Source of the DNA: Mytilus californianus
Taxonomy: Eukaryota; Mollusca; Bivalvia; Mytilida; Mytilidae
DNA: 64,000 bases
Reading direction: 5' to 3'
Assembly: GCF_021869535.1 (NCBI RefSeq)
Contig: NW_026262712.1
Coordinates: forward strand, 70,278,100 to 70,342,099
The notes beneath the pieces were generated by a model that saw only the letters and a list, made by a program, of their open reading frames with translations, did not search any database and was not told the DNA's origin. Each line of letters opens with the position of its first letter. Position 1 is the stretch's first letter. A program made the position numbers and the translations under genes. This document shows positions 1 to 13,000 of this stretch, piece after piece.

Positions 1-297
1 CAACACAAGCAGATATTTATTAAATGCAGTTTTGTTCTGGACAGTAGTTTAAGTTACACATCAATTATGCCAATAGATGTGATCTAACGAAACATTCCTT
101 AATTATCAATGAAAGATAATGTGCAAGGTTTCCAATCATAAGAACAGAAAGGGCCAGATACCATCATTTAAGAAAACATTAGCTTTTGGACAAAATAAGC
201 TGTAAAACAGTAATATGTCTCCCCTTTTTGTTATTTTGATAATGCAAATGTTAAAATTAAAATAGCAATACTTTAATGTAAGTTATGCAAATATTCA

Positions 298-840
298 AAG
301 TCAATGAACCATGACTGAAGGTACATGGCTAACCAATCTCCATGGAAATGAGATGTGTGAATGCTAATACAACTGCATACCAAATACCATTGACTTATCA
401 AAAGTCGTTCATGTTAAACAAATCTAAACACAAACATTAACTTGTAAACTATGTAAACATTTAAAAGTCAATGAACCATGATGAGGGGGTGGGGCTATAT
501 AATCTCCATGAAAATGAGACTTGCAAATACCAATTATCATTGACTTAACATTAGTGGTTCATCTTAAACTGATCTAATCACAAACTAATACATGTAAACT
601 AAGCAGAAGTTTCAAAGTCAATAGACCATGACTGAGGGGGCGGGGCACAAAATCTCCATAGAAATAAGATATGCCAATGCTTATACAATAGCATACCAAA
701 TATCATTGACCTACCACTAGTGGTTCCCCATAAACCGACCTAATCACAAACTAATACATGTAAACAAAGCAAAAGTTTCAAAGTCAATAGACCATGACTG
801 AGGGGGCAGGGCCAAATAATCTGCCGGAAACAGCATACCT
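298..840. repeat. Tandem repeat, about 150-167 bp units, 3+ copies
   Basis: The motif TCAATGAACC/TCAATAGACC followed by ATGACTGAGGGGG recurs at 301, 468, 618 and 784 (spacings 167, 150, 166). Between the motifs lies a shared 'AATCTCCATGGAAAT ... CACAAACTAATACATGTAAAC' body. The array ends about 45 bp from the LIN9 exon at 886-1011. No coding potential is seen. Confidence 0.85.
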
Positions 841-885
841 ATGTCTCGCTTTTTGACTTTGTCAAGGCGAGACAAAAATGGTTAC

Positions 886-1011
886 CTTCTTGGTTTTCCC
901 ATAAGTCTTCTGATCTTACACCATTCCACTCTCTTCATTTTGTGGCTTTTTAATTGTGGAAATGTTTCCTTTAAACAAATACAGAAGTCATTCTCTGCCA
1001 GAAACAATGGT
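886..1011 (-). CDS. LIN9: LIN9 exon, DIRP domain continued
   Basis: 126 bp. The acceptor is TTTCATTTGTAG and the donor GTAACC (885-880). It encodes PLF, then ENDFCICLKETFPQLK, then RVEWCKIRRLMGKPRR, in the order seen in LIN9. It leaves in phase 2. The next exon is not found before base 1, so the gene continues outside the window. Confidence 0.92.
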
Positions 1012-4000
1012 CTACAAATGAAAGAATAAGAGCATTAAACTGTGCAAGATATACAAGTCTGGAAGTATCTGTTATTGTCAATTGATAATTTGACTCAGGC
1101 CAACCTTAAAAATATGTTTGTTTGCAGTTTTCCGACTGTACATTCAGACTAAAGGGTCGGTAGGTAGGAAAAATATTTTATTCTATCAACCAAAATAAGG
1201 TTTAAACAAGCAGTTACACAAACCAAGTTTCTCATGGAGAAAAAACATTTTAAAACAACAAACACTGAAAACCAATATGAAATGAACAGGCATTTTCAGA
1301 TTAAAAACTTTTAAATCAAACTGAAACTATAACATAGTGTCATTATTTAATATAAGACATAAAAATATGGTATTATTAAATACTGGAACACTTATAAACA
1401 AGGAATGACTAGAATTATTTTAAAGAAATATATTCCATGACAAATATGCTTCTTGACTAGAATGCTTTCATGAGTAAAGTATTTTCATCAGAAGAATGTA
1501 GATATTGAAGCTTTATAAACACCTGCCCAGATTCTTGTCTATGAGTGTCCTCAATAAAAAAAATCAACCATTGAATCTTCCTCAATTGAACAAAAAAGGC
1601 AACTTAAAAAAAATTATATAATCATCTGACTGTTTTCAAATTTCTAACAATATTTAATTATACATGTAATAAGGTTATATTTTGAAAGATATGTTGATGC
1701 CAGGCTTCATTGAAACCAAATAATTCTTAGACTTCGTGGGGGAATTCATAGCACCCCTTTAAAAGTAAATGCTGAAATGTTTTGACTGCATAAAAAAATT
1801 TGGCAGCACAGCTCCTAAGGACATGTTTCAATTCAATTCACACAGTTTGGGTATATCTAATATCGTAAAAGAGAGAATAATTGCAATTAGTGGGGCAACC
1901 CCCCTTATCCTAAAGGAGCATACTCATTGCAAGTGAAGATAGATTTAATATACTAAGTGAAAGTATATTTATTTTTTCAAGTAAACCATTCATTTTCTGT
2001 GTGTAGTTTGGGTGGCTTCTTATTGATTTGGCATTGTCTATCCATTAACATTTCCGTACTGGTGTGTTTACAGGTATCCATGAAGTCACATAGGAGTGTT
2101 TCATCTTTGTCGTCTTCACAACGATTTATAGGAAATATGGTAATACTTCAGGCTGCTGTCAAATTGTTTAACCACTGATATTGGTTCCCTAAAGTCAGGC
2201 TCAAAACATTCTATACCCATTTTGTTTGAGACAGAAATGGTTATCGTGTCGGTTTTATGAATATCCGCTGCATCATCATCCATGATATCTGACATCGAAG
2301 ATATAATTCCATGTGCAACTCTGCCTGAATCTGTATACACAGTTTACTATTAAACTTTTTTGTTTGTTATTTGTATTAATATTGACAGAAGACAACACCG
2401 TAAGGTGCTCCTCGATGACTTCATAGATACCTGTAACTAAACAATCTCCATGTGCTTTATCATTAAACGGTCCGATGAACGCTTGACGGAAAGGTAAGAA
2501 AACCCGAACTTAAAACGTGTAATTGACCTAGACTTTAAATCAATTCCGGACAACCAAATGTTCTGGATCCATCTATAGAAGTATTAAAAATAATTTCTTT
2601 AAATTAAAAGCAATAAAATTTTCACAGTCGCGAGGATTTTCAACACTATTAAGAGGAAGATTCACTTTCTGGCATTATTTGTTTTATTTACAAAAAAATC
2701 TTGAACACACTTTCTACTTTTTTGAGGATATTTTTGCTGTTAATGATGACAGGATTTTTGTCAAAAGATTTCCTCCTATTGTTGGTAGGCCTTTTTTCTC
2801 ACAACTGACATGTTTAGCAATATATCAAGTTTGTATTTTAAGGCACATTTTGTGTCTTGTCATTAGGTTACTGTCTCAATGACCTGTACCTGATATCTTC
2901 TTTTTTTTTTTAAAATACCAATATTTAAAACTTACATGTCAAGATTAGAATAAAACCATTCATAACACACCCATTTGTGTGCCTTAGGTAATTTAAGGAA
3001 GTTTCTGAGTCTGACACCAATTGACTGTGCTACTTTTCTATCTGCTGTACTCAAACCACTTTTAGCCTGTAAAAAATATTTCAAAATAAATAAAATTTTT
3101 GAGGAAATCCATTTTCACTAAAAAATACTCTGACAAGTATCAAAAGTTTAAATTTGTTTATTCTTACATATAATGTTGTATTTTTGTATGTAATAAATGA
3201 CAAACATTTACTTCATTAATGATATTCTGCATGAATATGAGAAGAGGAGATTTAAATCTGACCACCGAATTCAGGCTTGTATAGTCCATGGTTTTATTCT
3301 CCAAAATTGAACATGCCAGACAGGGGTGCGGATTAAATAGTTCTATAAGCAAGAATAAGAGAAAAATTCACCTAATCCATATCAATATGCAATTTTTATT
3401 CAATATCAAATATAAACTGGTAAAATTCAAAATTAAATGCTTCGCTACAAATTTCTCTTTTCTTTTCACTGCATTGCATAAAGTAAACTGTAATCCGCTT
3501 GAATTTAACGGAACAAAAAGTGTAGAAGTCAGCAGGAAACCAGCTTATGCATAACGATGTATAAACTACAAAACGTAATCAGTTATTTGTTCTGTTATGG
3601 TGTTTCATACTGATGCATGTGTTTTGTTTTAGCTTAAGATCCTTCAAACATTAATGTGATAGATATGTTAAACATCATTTTACCTAAGGATGAAACTGTT
3701 TTACTTTCAAAGTCGTATTCTAGTGATATCTATTAAGTACAAATTTTCTATACACTCTCATCTTATTTATTTTCATTTACACCTGCTATTCGTACTTCCC
3801 GTTTCAACATACACAAGTTCCTCAATTATTTATTTTTTGTGTGATTTTGACTTATTCTAACACTCGTGAAGTGTTCTAGAATCATTTACAAGCATTTTTA
3901 ACTTCTATTTGATGATCGAAAACTGGTTCTTCCTGGAAAATACCGCAAACGATCATCCACGGTTTGAAATTACCAGGGTTTTATTAGACGTATTCGAACA

Positions 4001-7000
4001 GTTACAAAAAGTTTTTTTGCCTGAATTCTCGTGGCGAGAAGGGGGGTGAGGACAGTGTACCAGTGCGCACTATACGAGGCCTATTACAGTAAATAATATA
4101 CTCACAGCTATAGTTCTGGGTTGTTTCCGTGGTGATTTGGCAGGCGAGTATGTTGTGTCTTCATCATCATTGTAAAATCTTTGATTCTTTTTCCTGATCC
4201 TTGATGTCTAGAAATAGAAAATATACACACATTTTACTTACTTGTAACATTACTATAACCTTTAAACACCAACAGTGATGAAATCTTTACATCTGTTAGC
4301 ATGAAAAATTACTTATCATCTTTGACCTATAAATAGCTAACTCTGATTAACTTGTCATATATTGAAGATCTAGAGGACCTTTACCTAAACGACAGCTTAC
4401 TTAATTGTTTATCTATTGAAACCAGTATTATAGAGTAGAGTGCCTCACTGATTTTTTTACCCTATCTTTTTGCTATTCCACTGATTGAGATTAAAAGAGA
4501 TATAGAGGGAGATCTTAAATAAATGGAGAACTCATGTGTCCATGGGACACAGATGATGCCCCCGTTTGCATTAACGTTTTAAAGGGACATAACTCAAGAA
4601 CGGTATAAGTGATGCCACCCAAATTCAAACTTGAGTTTCATAACAATTATTTGAGGCAAAATTAAGTTAGCGAACAGAAATGAAAAATTCAGCAATTTTT
4701 CTATTTGTACAGGGGCATAACTCTAGAATGGTAAAAGTGACGCCACCCAAATTCGAACTTGATTTGTGCTTTGTGGTATTAGGTATTGTGTATATTAAAG
4801 TTTCATTATATTTGGCTGAGGCAAACTAAAATTTGAGAACGGAAACCAATTTCAGGACGGACGTACAGACGTACAAGGGTAACACTTAATGCTCCCTCCG
4901 CTGTGGCAGGGGCATAAAAAAAAATGGAGAATTTGTCCATGGGACACAGATGATGATGCCCCAGCATGCATATAACGTTATAAAGGGACATTACTCAAGA
5001 ACAATATAAGTGACGCCACCCAAATTCAATCTTGATCTTAGTTTTGTGGTAATAAGCATTGTGTATAAGTTTCATAACATTTGGTTGAGGCAAACTTAAG
5101 TTAGAGAACAGAAATGAAAAATTCAGCAATTTTTCCATTTGTAAAAGGGTATAACTCTAGAACGGTAAAAGTGTTGCCACTCAAATTCAAACTTGATCTG
5201 TGTTTTGTGGTAATAAGCATTGTGTATAAGTTTTATAACATTTGGTTGAGGCAAAATATAGTTAGAGAACAAAACTATTTTTGGGAAGACTGGACAGACG
5301 TACAAGGTTAACACTTAATGCTCCCTCCACTGCGGCAGGGGCTTAAAAAGATTAATCCTGCCATATATATGTCACTCATTGTATGTCCATGTGCCTATCC
5401 TAAGTTAGAAAGCTAGTAAGTGGTTATCTTTTGTAACATCTGAATGCTTTTAGTCATTTAAGAAATTTGATATTGATGACAGATCTTTGCAATTCTCTGC
5501 TAATTTCATTCACATCTGTTCTAGACTCTGGGCAGTTGAAGAGCTTCTCTAGATATCTTTTGCTTTTTCATGGGGTTGGCCCTGTATGCTGTTTCGTACA
5601 TTCATTTTTGCACTATCTTAACAATTTGACATGCATTTTTTATTCACTGTTTATGCATACATATTTCATTTTCTGACATATGTATGAACATTCTTTAAAT
5701 TGGCAAGAGATAATAAAATAAATGGAGAATGTGTCCACGGGACACAGTTGATGCCCCCGCTTGCATAAAACATTATAAAATTCAAACTTAATCTGCGTTT
5801 TGGGGTAATAAGCATTGTGTATAAGTTTCAAAACAGTTGGTCGAGGCAAACTTAGTAAGAGAACGGAAACGAAAAATTCAGCCCCCCCCCCCCCCCCCCC
5901 CCCTGCTTCCATATAACATTATAAAGGGACATAACTAGAGAACTGTACAAGTGACACAACCCAAATTCGACCTTGATCTGTGTTGTATGGCAATAAGCAT
6001 TGTGTATAAAATTTAAAACTTTTGGTTGAGGCAAATTAAAGATAGAGAACGGAAACTAAAAATTCAAATTTTTTCCATTTGTAAAGGGGCATAACTCAAG
6101 AAAGGTAAAAGTGACGCCACCCAAATTCAAAAGGTGATCTCATTTTTGTGGTAATAAGCATTGTGTATAAGTTTCATAACATTTGAATGAGGCTAACTAA
6201 AGTTAGAGAACGGAAACAAAAAAATCAGCAATTTTTCCATATTTATAAAGGGGCTTCATAACTCAAGATGGTAAAAGTGACGCCACCCAAATTCAAACTT
6301 GATCTTTGTTTTGTGGTAATAAGCTTTGTGTATAAGTGTCAGAACATTTGGTTGAGGCAACCTAAAGTTAGAGAATGGAAACTAATTATGGGACATAAAG
6401 ACTGATAAGAGTGACAATTACATGTAATGCCCCTCCGTTGCGACAGGGGCATAAAAATACTTTTTCCTTTCCTGCAGGAAAGTCAGCTTTTAAAAAGCAG
6501 TCTTGGGACTAGTAAAATAATTTTCTGAGTTGTAAATACTTGTGTCTTACTAGCCCAAAGGACTAGTGAGTTAAAAAGTTTTTAAGTGCCAACTGTGAGT
6601 TTGATTTAGTCCAGTATAACTTGATTAGTCACTGCTCACATGACATTATCTCAATAAAATTTGCAGTCTTTTTCTTGATCCTTTTTCAAAAACAAATTAT
6701 GTCAGAGTATAGCATTACCTTACAGAGATGCAACTAATCGTCGGACCTGTCGGCCCGAGGGGGCAGAAATTGAGCAGGTCTGGCAAATTGGGCTTTTGTG
6801 CAAGACCTAATGACCGGCAGACAGTTCTCTAAGATTTTAGAAAGATTTAGCATTTTTGGTGCTAACCTATTAGTGGGGAATTGAAATTTGCCTTGTTGAA
6901 AATTTATTAATTAAAGTTAGTGTGTTTGCTTTAGATGATTCAAACATCAATGATTTGTAGGTCAACTTTCGAGGTAAACAATGGGGATACATGAGATTGG

Positions 7001-10000
7001 GGAGAGAAACGGCAGTTTTCATTCTTTCTGTAACTGTATTGCAAATCTTCTTCCAATAAAGGAGCACCTCAATTGATGAGTAATTATCCACCAAAATAAA
7101 AGTTAATGTATCTGAACACTTAAAATGTGACATTTATTATATGAAAAGTAGTCTTCCATTAAAACAAAATTTTGTGTACCAACATAATGGTAAAAAAATT
7201 ATAAAATTTTCAAATGTTGCTTTTTGAAGTTTAAACATATTTGTTCATTCAATTTACAAATACATCAAAATATACAAGGATAACAAAAAGTAAGATCTGG
7301 AAACAAGCTGCACACAACTTATATCAATCTGATTGATTTTTTGTAAGTACATGTATTGCTGTGATGAGAGTTGTAACTGGGAACTTTAAAGAGGGGAATT
7401 TAAAACTGAATTGACTTTTCAGTCCTCACTTTCCTGAGAAAGTTGTAATCAATTAAAAATCTTAGAGAACTGTCAAAAAAAATGGAGAATGGCCCTAGTC
7501 TGCAGTTCAGTGGTACACAATAAAAAAAATTAAAAATATATTGTTGTAATTATTAAATAAAAGAACTCAATTGAATTTTAGATATTTTCTAAAAACAATC
7601 CACCAAAGCAGCTGTCACTGTAAAGACATCCTATCTTCGTTCTCTTACTGTATAAAAAGCTGATATAAAAAAATGTAGGTCTGGCAAAAAATTGATGGGT
7701 CTGACAAAACTTGCTACCCTGTAGGCCCCAATGTCTGACAGAAAAAAAAACTGTTTGCATCTCTGACCTTAAAGCCCAACCTCTGACCATGCCTACAAGA
7801 TATTCATGTGTACACTGTATAAAACCTACCCTTTTCATCGGAGATCTGTATGTATTTCCTCTATCTGTAAAATAAATCATATTTACATAATGTAATTAAA
7901 ATTTGTAAATACTGCCATGAAATGATTAAAATGTAGATACATTGTTGCTGTTAGGTGTAATCATTTATGTGTATTGTGCAAATATGCAAATTTGGTTGAA
8001 GATGAACAACATTTTATCATTAGTGGTCCAGCATACAATGATAATAGAGAAATATTCTTCAAGAAGATAAACAATATTTGTCATAACTTTTCAGATCTCT
8101 CAAATGATGCAAAATTTGTTTTGTTATTTATTTACTAATGAAAATTTGTCTGTCCAAAAATATTAAGGAATCATGTTATTAAATGTCTAGATGTTAGACG
8201 AGGCACATAAATTAACAAACATAAAAACAATGATCATTGTAATGATTTTATGGTTCTAGTCCTGCCAGGAATAAAATGTACATAAGATGACGAAATATAT
8301 GTAGCTTTATAACTATATGAACATTTAATATTTCATTTCAATGTTAACTTATTTTTTCTCTTTTTTTTTTCAAAATCAAAGCATATTGTTTTGTGTGCAT
8401 AAATGTCATGATGCCCATCAAGGGCCCTTAATTGGAACAATAAATATTCTTATTCTTTATAAACATGTATGTTACTTATCTGTTATTTCATTTTTCATCA
8501 AAACTCATTAAATAATGCAGACTTACTGGGCAAACATATTATTCAGTGGTTGTCGTTTGTTGCTGTATATCATATTTGCTTTTTGTTTATTGTTTTGTAC
8601 ATAAATCAGGACATTAGTTTACTAGTTTACTAGTTTGAATTATTTTACTTTTGTCATTTCAAGGAATTATTTTGTAACAGAATTTGGCCATCCAGTGATC
8701 TCCCTAGGCCGTTTTAGCTGCCGCGACACTATAATTTTTACAATAATAACTACACGCACAAATGGCACAGCTGACAGAATAATAATGATCCCTTAAGGGA
8801 AAACTGTGCATTCCACACGCATTAACAGACTATTTGTTAGATCTCCTTGCTAAATGTATTTATTTCTATGTAAATACATTGTTTAAATTTACTGATTAAA
8901 TTAGCTTAACTTTGTTAAATCAGTGTTCTCAATAAGTTTTTGAATAAGAGGAAGAAAAATAAAAGTAGGAGGGGATGAGCTCGAAAATTTAGAAAATCTA
9001 AGATTGCAGGAGGTGGTATTACCGTAACTGGGCTGTTCTGAGTAGATTTTGACCTCTTATTCTTCATTTTAATTTGTCATAAGTGGGCTATTCCAGAATT
9101 GATTGTGTGGGGAGGGCAGTGATCGGGAAGGACGTGCGCCTTGCGCTTATCAACCAGAAATGGCGCATAGAGTGACAAATGTAAGCGCCCGCGTGGCGCA
9201 TGATATTTTTCACTTCGTTTTGAAACGTTGAGATATCGACAAATGGATTTCCGATCGTATTTCGTGCCGCCATGTGTGAGTACACAACTGTGGAAAATTG
9301 GCTAGTAAAGGCGAGAATTCTTCTCTAATTATAATCTTTTAAGTGAGCTTGCTATTATTTCGATTGAAAAATCCAAAAGCCTTTTTATGAATAGCATAGT
9401 ATTTGTCTCCATAAAAGGGGCTTAACTGTCCTTGTCAATTTTTTTGGTCTTTGGCTTGTTTTGACATTTTGTAAACATGCCTTCAGCGAATTGTAACAGT
9501 TGTTGTTGTGTCTTATCAATTAACATTGCTCTCTACTGTTATTCTTGTCATCGTGATGAAGTAATAATAATACAAGTGCAGAGGAAATGCCAGAAACGTC
9601 CTCTAATACAGAACGTCTGGAATAAGTATCATATGGTATCGACGAAGACCCAAATTTAATGTAAAAAAAAAACATGAACATGAACAAGGGAACGGTACCA
9701 GTTTTAACATTGTAAATAAAGGTTATCGTAAATATTGCCCGGTTTGGAAGAAGTTATTGTATATTCATTGAAATTGAAATTACAAAATTACAGGAACAAT
9801 ATCCATGATATTAATTAGAATCATACTTGTAAGTACAGTGAAATATACACTTTTTTTATTTTTATTTTATTGTAAACGAATGGCCCACTCATTTGACAAC
9901 ATGGCCCATTAAATTTATTTTTTGGGGGCCCTGGGCCCATAGAGAAAAAACCTTTCCAGATCACTGGGAGGGAAAGGCACTTTTTATTTGAATAACATTT

Positions 10001-13000
10001 GAATTCATTTTTCTTTAACTTTTAAGTTTTGATTTGGAAAATATGTGTAGTAGCCCATGCATTTTTTTTTTTTATTAATGTGCTTTCCCCCTCCCCCATA
10101 CATCCATTCCTTATAATTGTGTCTTCTCTTCATATTATTTCTTAGTGTCTTGTATTATAGTTTCAAATGGATTTCATTAAAAACATTAATTAATGCTTTA
10201 TTCAGTCATTCAAAATCTGGTAAGATTTATATTTAGAGGAAACCAGAGTTGCCTGAGGAAACTGTCAACCTGCAGTAAGCAACTGACAAAATATGGCTAG
10301 AAAAATAATAAACTTTAAATCTAGGAAATAGTGTCAACAGTTTTATCAGGTTACACTCAATCCTCTCTGTTGGTCAGAGGGTACAAGTTAAATCGACACC
10401 TATAGAAAAAGTCAAATCAGCATCTGATCAAATATGCACCTATTTCAAAGTAATTTCGGCATTTAGTTGGTCAGTTCAGCACCAAATAATATTTTGCATC
10501 TGTTTTCTGCTTTTTAATTATTTAGAATCAAAGCCTTAAAGGCTGTAAAAGCAATTGCTGCCATGTTAATGTTTTGGGGACTTTTTCATCCCCATATACA
10601 TTACATGTATATAAGAATTAAACCTGACAGGAGTGTTGTCTAGTGAGAAGTAAGAAGGTTTTAACTTTATATCAATAAAAGACTTTAGCAGAAAGTCATT
10701 TTTGATATGTTTTATATTTCACAAGGAGACAACACGTTTACCAGGCTAAAGTTGGGGTCAAATTTACATGTGCTGAAACGTATAACTCAAAAAGAAATTA
10801 TCCCCTGGTAGTGTTTGTAACTGGACAATAATAACGGGAAAGAAATAAAATATATTATAAGACATAAACATGTAAAAAATAAATATATATTTCAGCTTAC
10901 TAAAAATATTTTCATAATGTTACTTTGTCTGCATTTCTTAAAACTAAGTCCAAAACATTATTGCTCAGTTGATATGTGTCATCCTCATGCAGTATGAGAT
11001 AACTATAATTCTCATGCAATCCCGAAAAGGGGGGTCATCACAGACAAACATGACAATAAACGTCATTATACGAACAAGAACAAACAGCTCTTCGTTGCTT
11101 TGATAATTATCAATTTTCAGGAAACATTGCGAAAAATGATCTTCAATATTTCGAAAACATGTGAAATAAAATTGCAAACACGGTGGACCGTCGAGTGTCA
11201 ACACACGTAGTAGACTCGTCCACTGGAAAGACGAGGATAATCGTTCCATCATTTGTCATGCATACCCAGTTTTGATTATGATATCCAAAAGGACGTACTT
11301 TTTTTCAATCTATGAAACTAGAAAATTCCAAATTGTAAATATCTCCTCATCTGGACTTGGCATCTATCACGTTTTGACGGGTCCATTTCATTAGTAAGGT
11401 GATCGATAAATCTTACGGAGTTATATGACAAAAAAGGAAAACGAACTTATTGTTATGTGTTTTTAACAAGGGTTTCGTTCCGCTAAATTATTTGCGCAAA
11501 CAAATCAACAAAATAGGTCAGTTAAGTTTGTCTATTTTTAGATTACAGGTAATCATTTGACACTACGTATAACCTGTGTAGTGATTTTGATTTTACGATA
11601 AATTTATGAATGAACGATAATTTTATGAATGAACAAGAGCACCTGACCTCTTTCTTAGAGAAACACCAATTAAACATATAAAACCGTATTTAATAAGAGA
11701 TAATTCAGTAAAATTTTCAATACTAAATCAACAACTGAAATGATTCGATATTTTGTTGAAACGTCGTACGAAAGGAGAACGGAATCGCAGGTACAAAAAT
11801 GCACTTTTTTTCAAACGGACTTCTATGTTTTTTGATAGCCAAACAGTTGTCCCCCTTAATACAAAAATACATCTACAAGAACATATGCTGAAACCTCTTA
11901 AATCCACTAACGTTTTTCAAAAGTTTCAAGCTATGTATTGCATTAGAAAACATACATAGGTGTTTAAGAATGACAGACCAGGAGCCTGTTTAACAAAATA
12001 CTATGGCTTGATCTGGGCGGAGTCTCTGATTTGCGTCACAAAGATGGCCATACGCGATGGCATAAAAGCAATTGCTTTAAAAAAAATTGGGTTGGATTTT
12101 ATTTTGTTCAGTACATTGTTAACAATAATCTTGTTATTAAGAAGTAAATTGTTTGAAGTTTTTTTAAAACTCCTACATGTATGACTGATGTTTTGATTTG
12201 ATTTGTTTTTTTTCAATTAATTAATTAATAACTTATATCAATTAAATAATTAACATTTGTTGTTTTAACTCTATACTGGTAGTTATTGGTGTTTTTTCCT
12301 CAAAAACCTAAATAACAAACAATGAAGCCTTTACCCAAGCTATTGTCATGATTGTTTAATCATGAAAAAAAATAAGAAGCAATAAAAGGGCAAGCTTTAT
12401 ATGAGTCCCTGTCATCAATATCAACTGGTTAAAACATGCATAATAAATATTCAATACCTTGAATATATATATAGTTGCCCAAAGAAAATACACAAACAAA
12501 ATATATTTATCTTTTACTTGACTAGGTGCCGAATTGAGTATAGCGAGTGCCGATTTAACCACAGATGCGGACTGATTTCACTGTGTTTTACTATACTTCA
12601 TACTCCGTCGATTATACAATCAGAGTTCTTGAAAATGGTCGGTCCTGTCGGTCAAAATGAGGCTCGGACCAGTATTTTGAAGTCTAGTGCCGGTCCCGAT
12701 GACCGATGTTAAAACGGCCGTTGTAGTGCATATTTCGGCACTTTTTTACATCGGTTATTAGATGTACCGCAACTGTTTCCAATAAGTGTTTACATCGGTT
12801 ATCAGATGTACCCACTGCCAATTTCCGGTACTGGTTTAAGGATTTATTATAAACAAACCAAAGCGGCTATCTACACGTGGCCTACTAAATTTGTTCATAG
12901 AGCCATCCCTGGCAAACAATCGGCGATTGAACCCTACAATGGAGCAAACAAATACTGTAACAGCCGAGAAAGTGATTCAGATGATGAAATGAATAGTGAA

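Noticed and set aside
1..40. AATAAA on the minus strand at 16-21 as LIN9 polyadenylation signal
   Set aside because: The visible exons stop in the DIRP domain, so most of the protein is still missing to the left; a 3' end here would truncate the gene.
2116..2340. 74-codon minus-strand frame as a LIN9 exon
   Set aside because: LIN9 exons at 2936-3066 and 886-1011 join in phase and in protein order without it, and it lies between inverted repeat arms (2068-2436).
4806..6034. Recurrent frames in the GGGACACAG repeat cluster
   Set aside because: The frames come from repeated non-coding units and the poly-C tract; no consistent frame.
8691..9966. hAT-like element starting at the CAGTGATCT of 8695
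   Set aside because: No target duplication fits; the inner start at 9117 has a longer end match and an exact GGAGGG duplication.
10965..11252. 95-codon minus frame as a gene
   Set aside because: No domain, no splice or start support, and it lies within a LIN9 intron.
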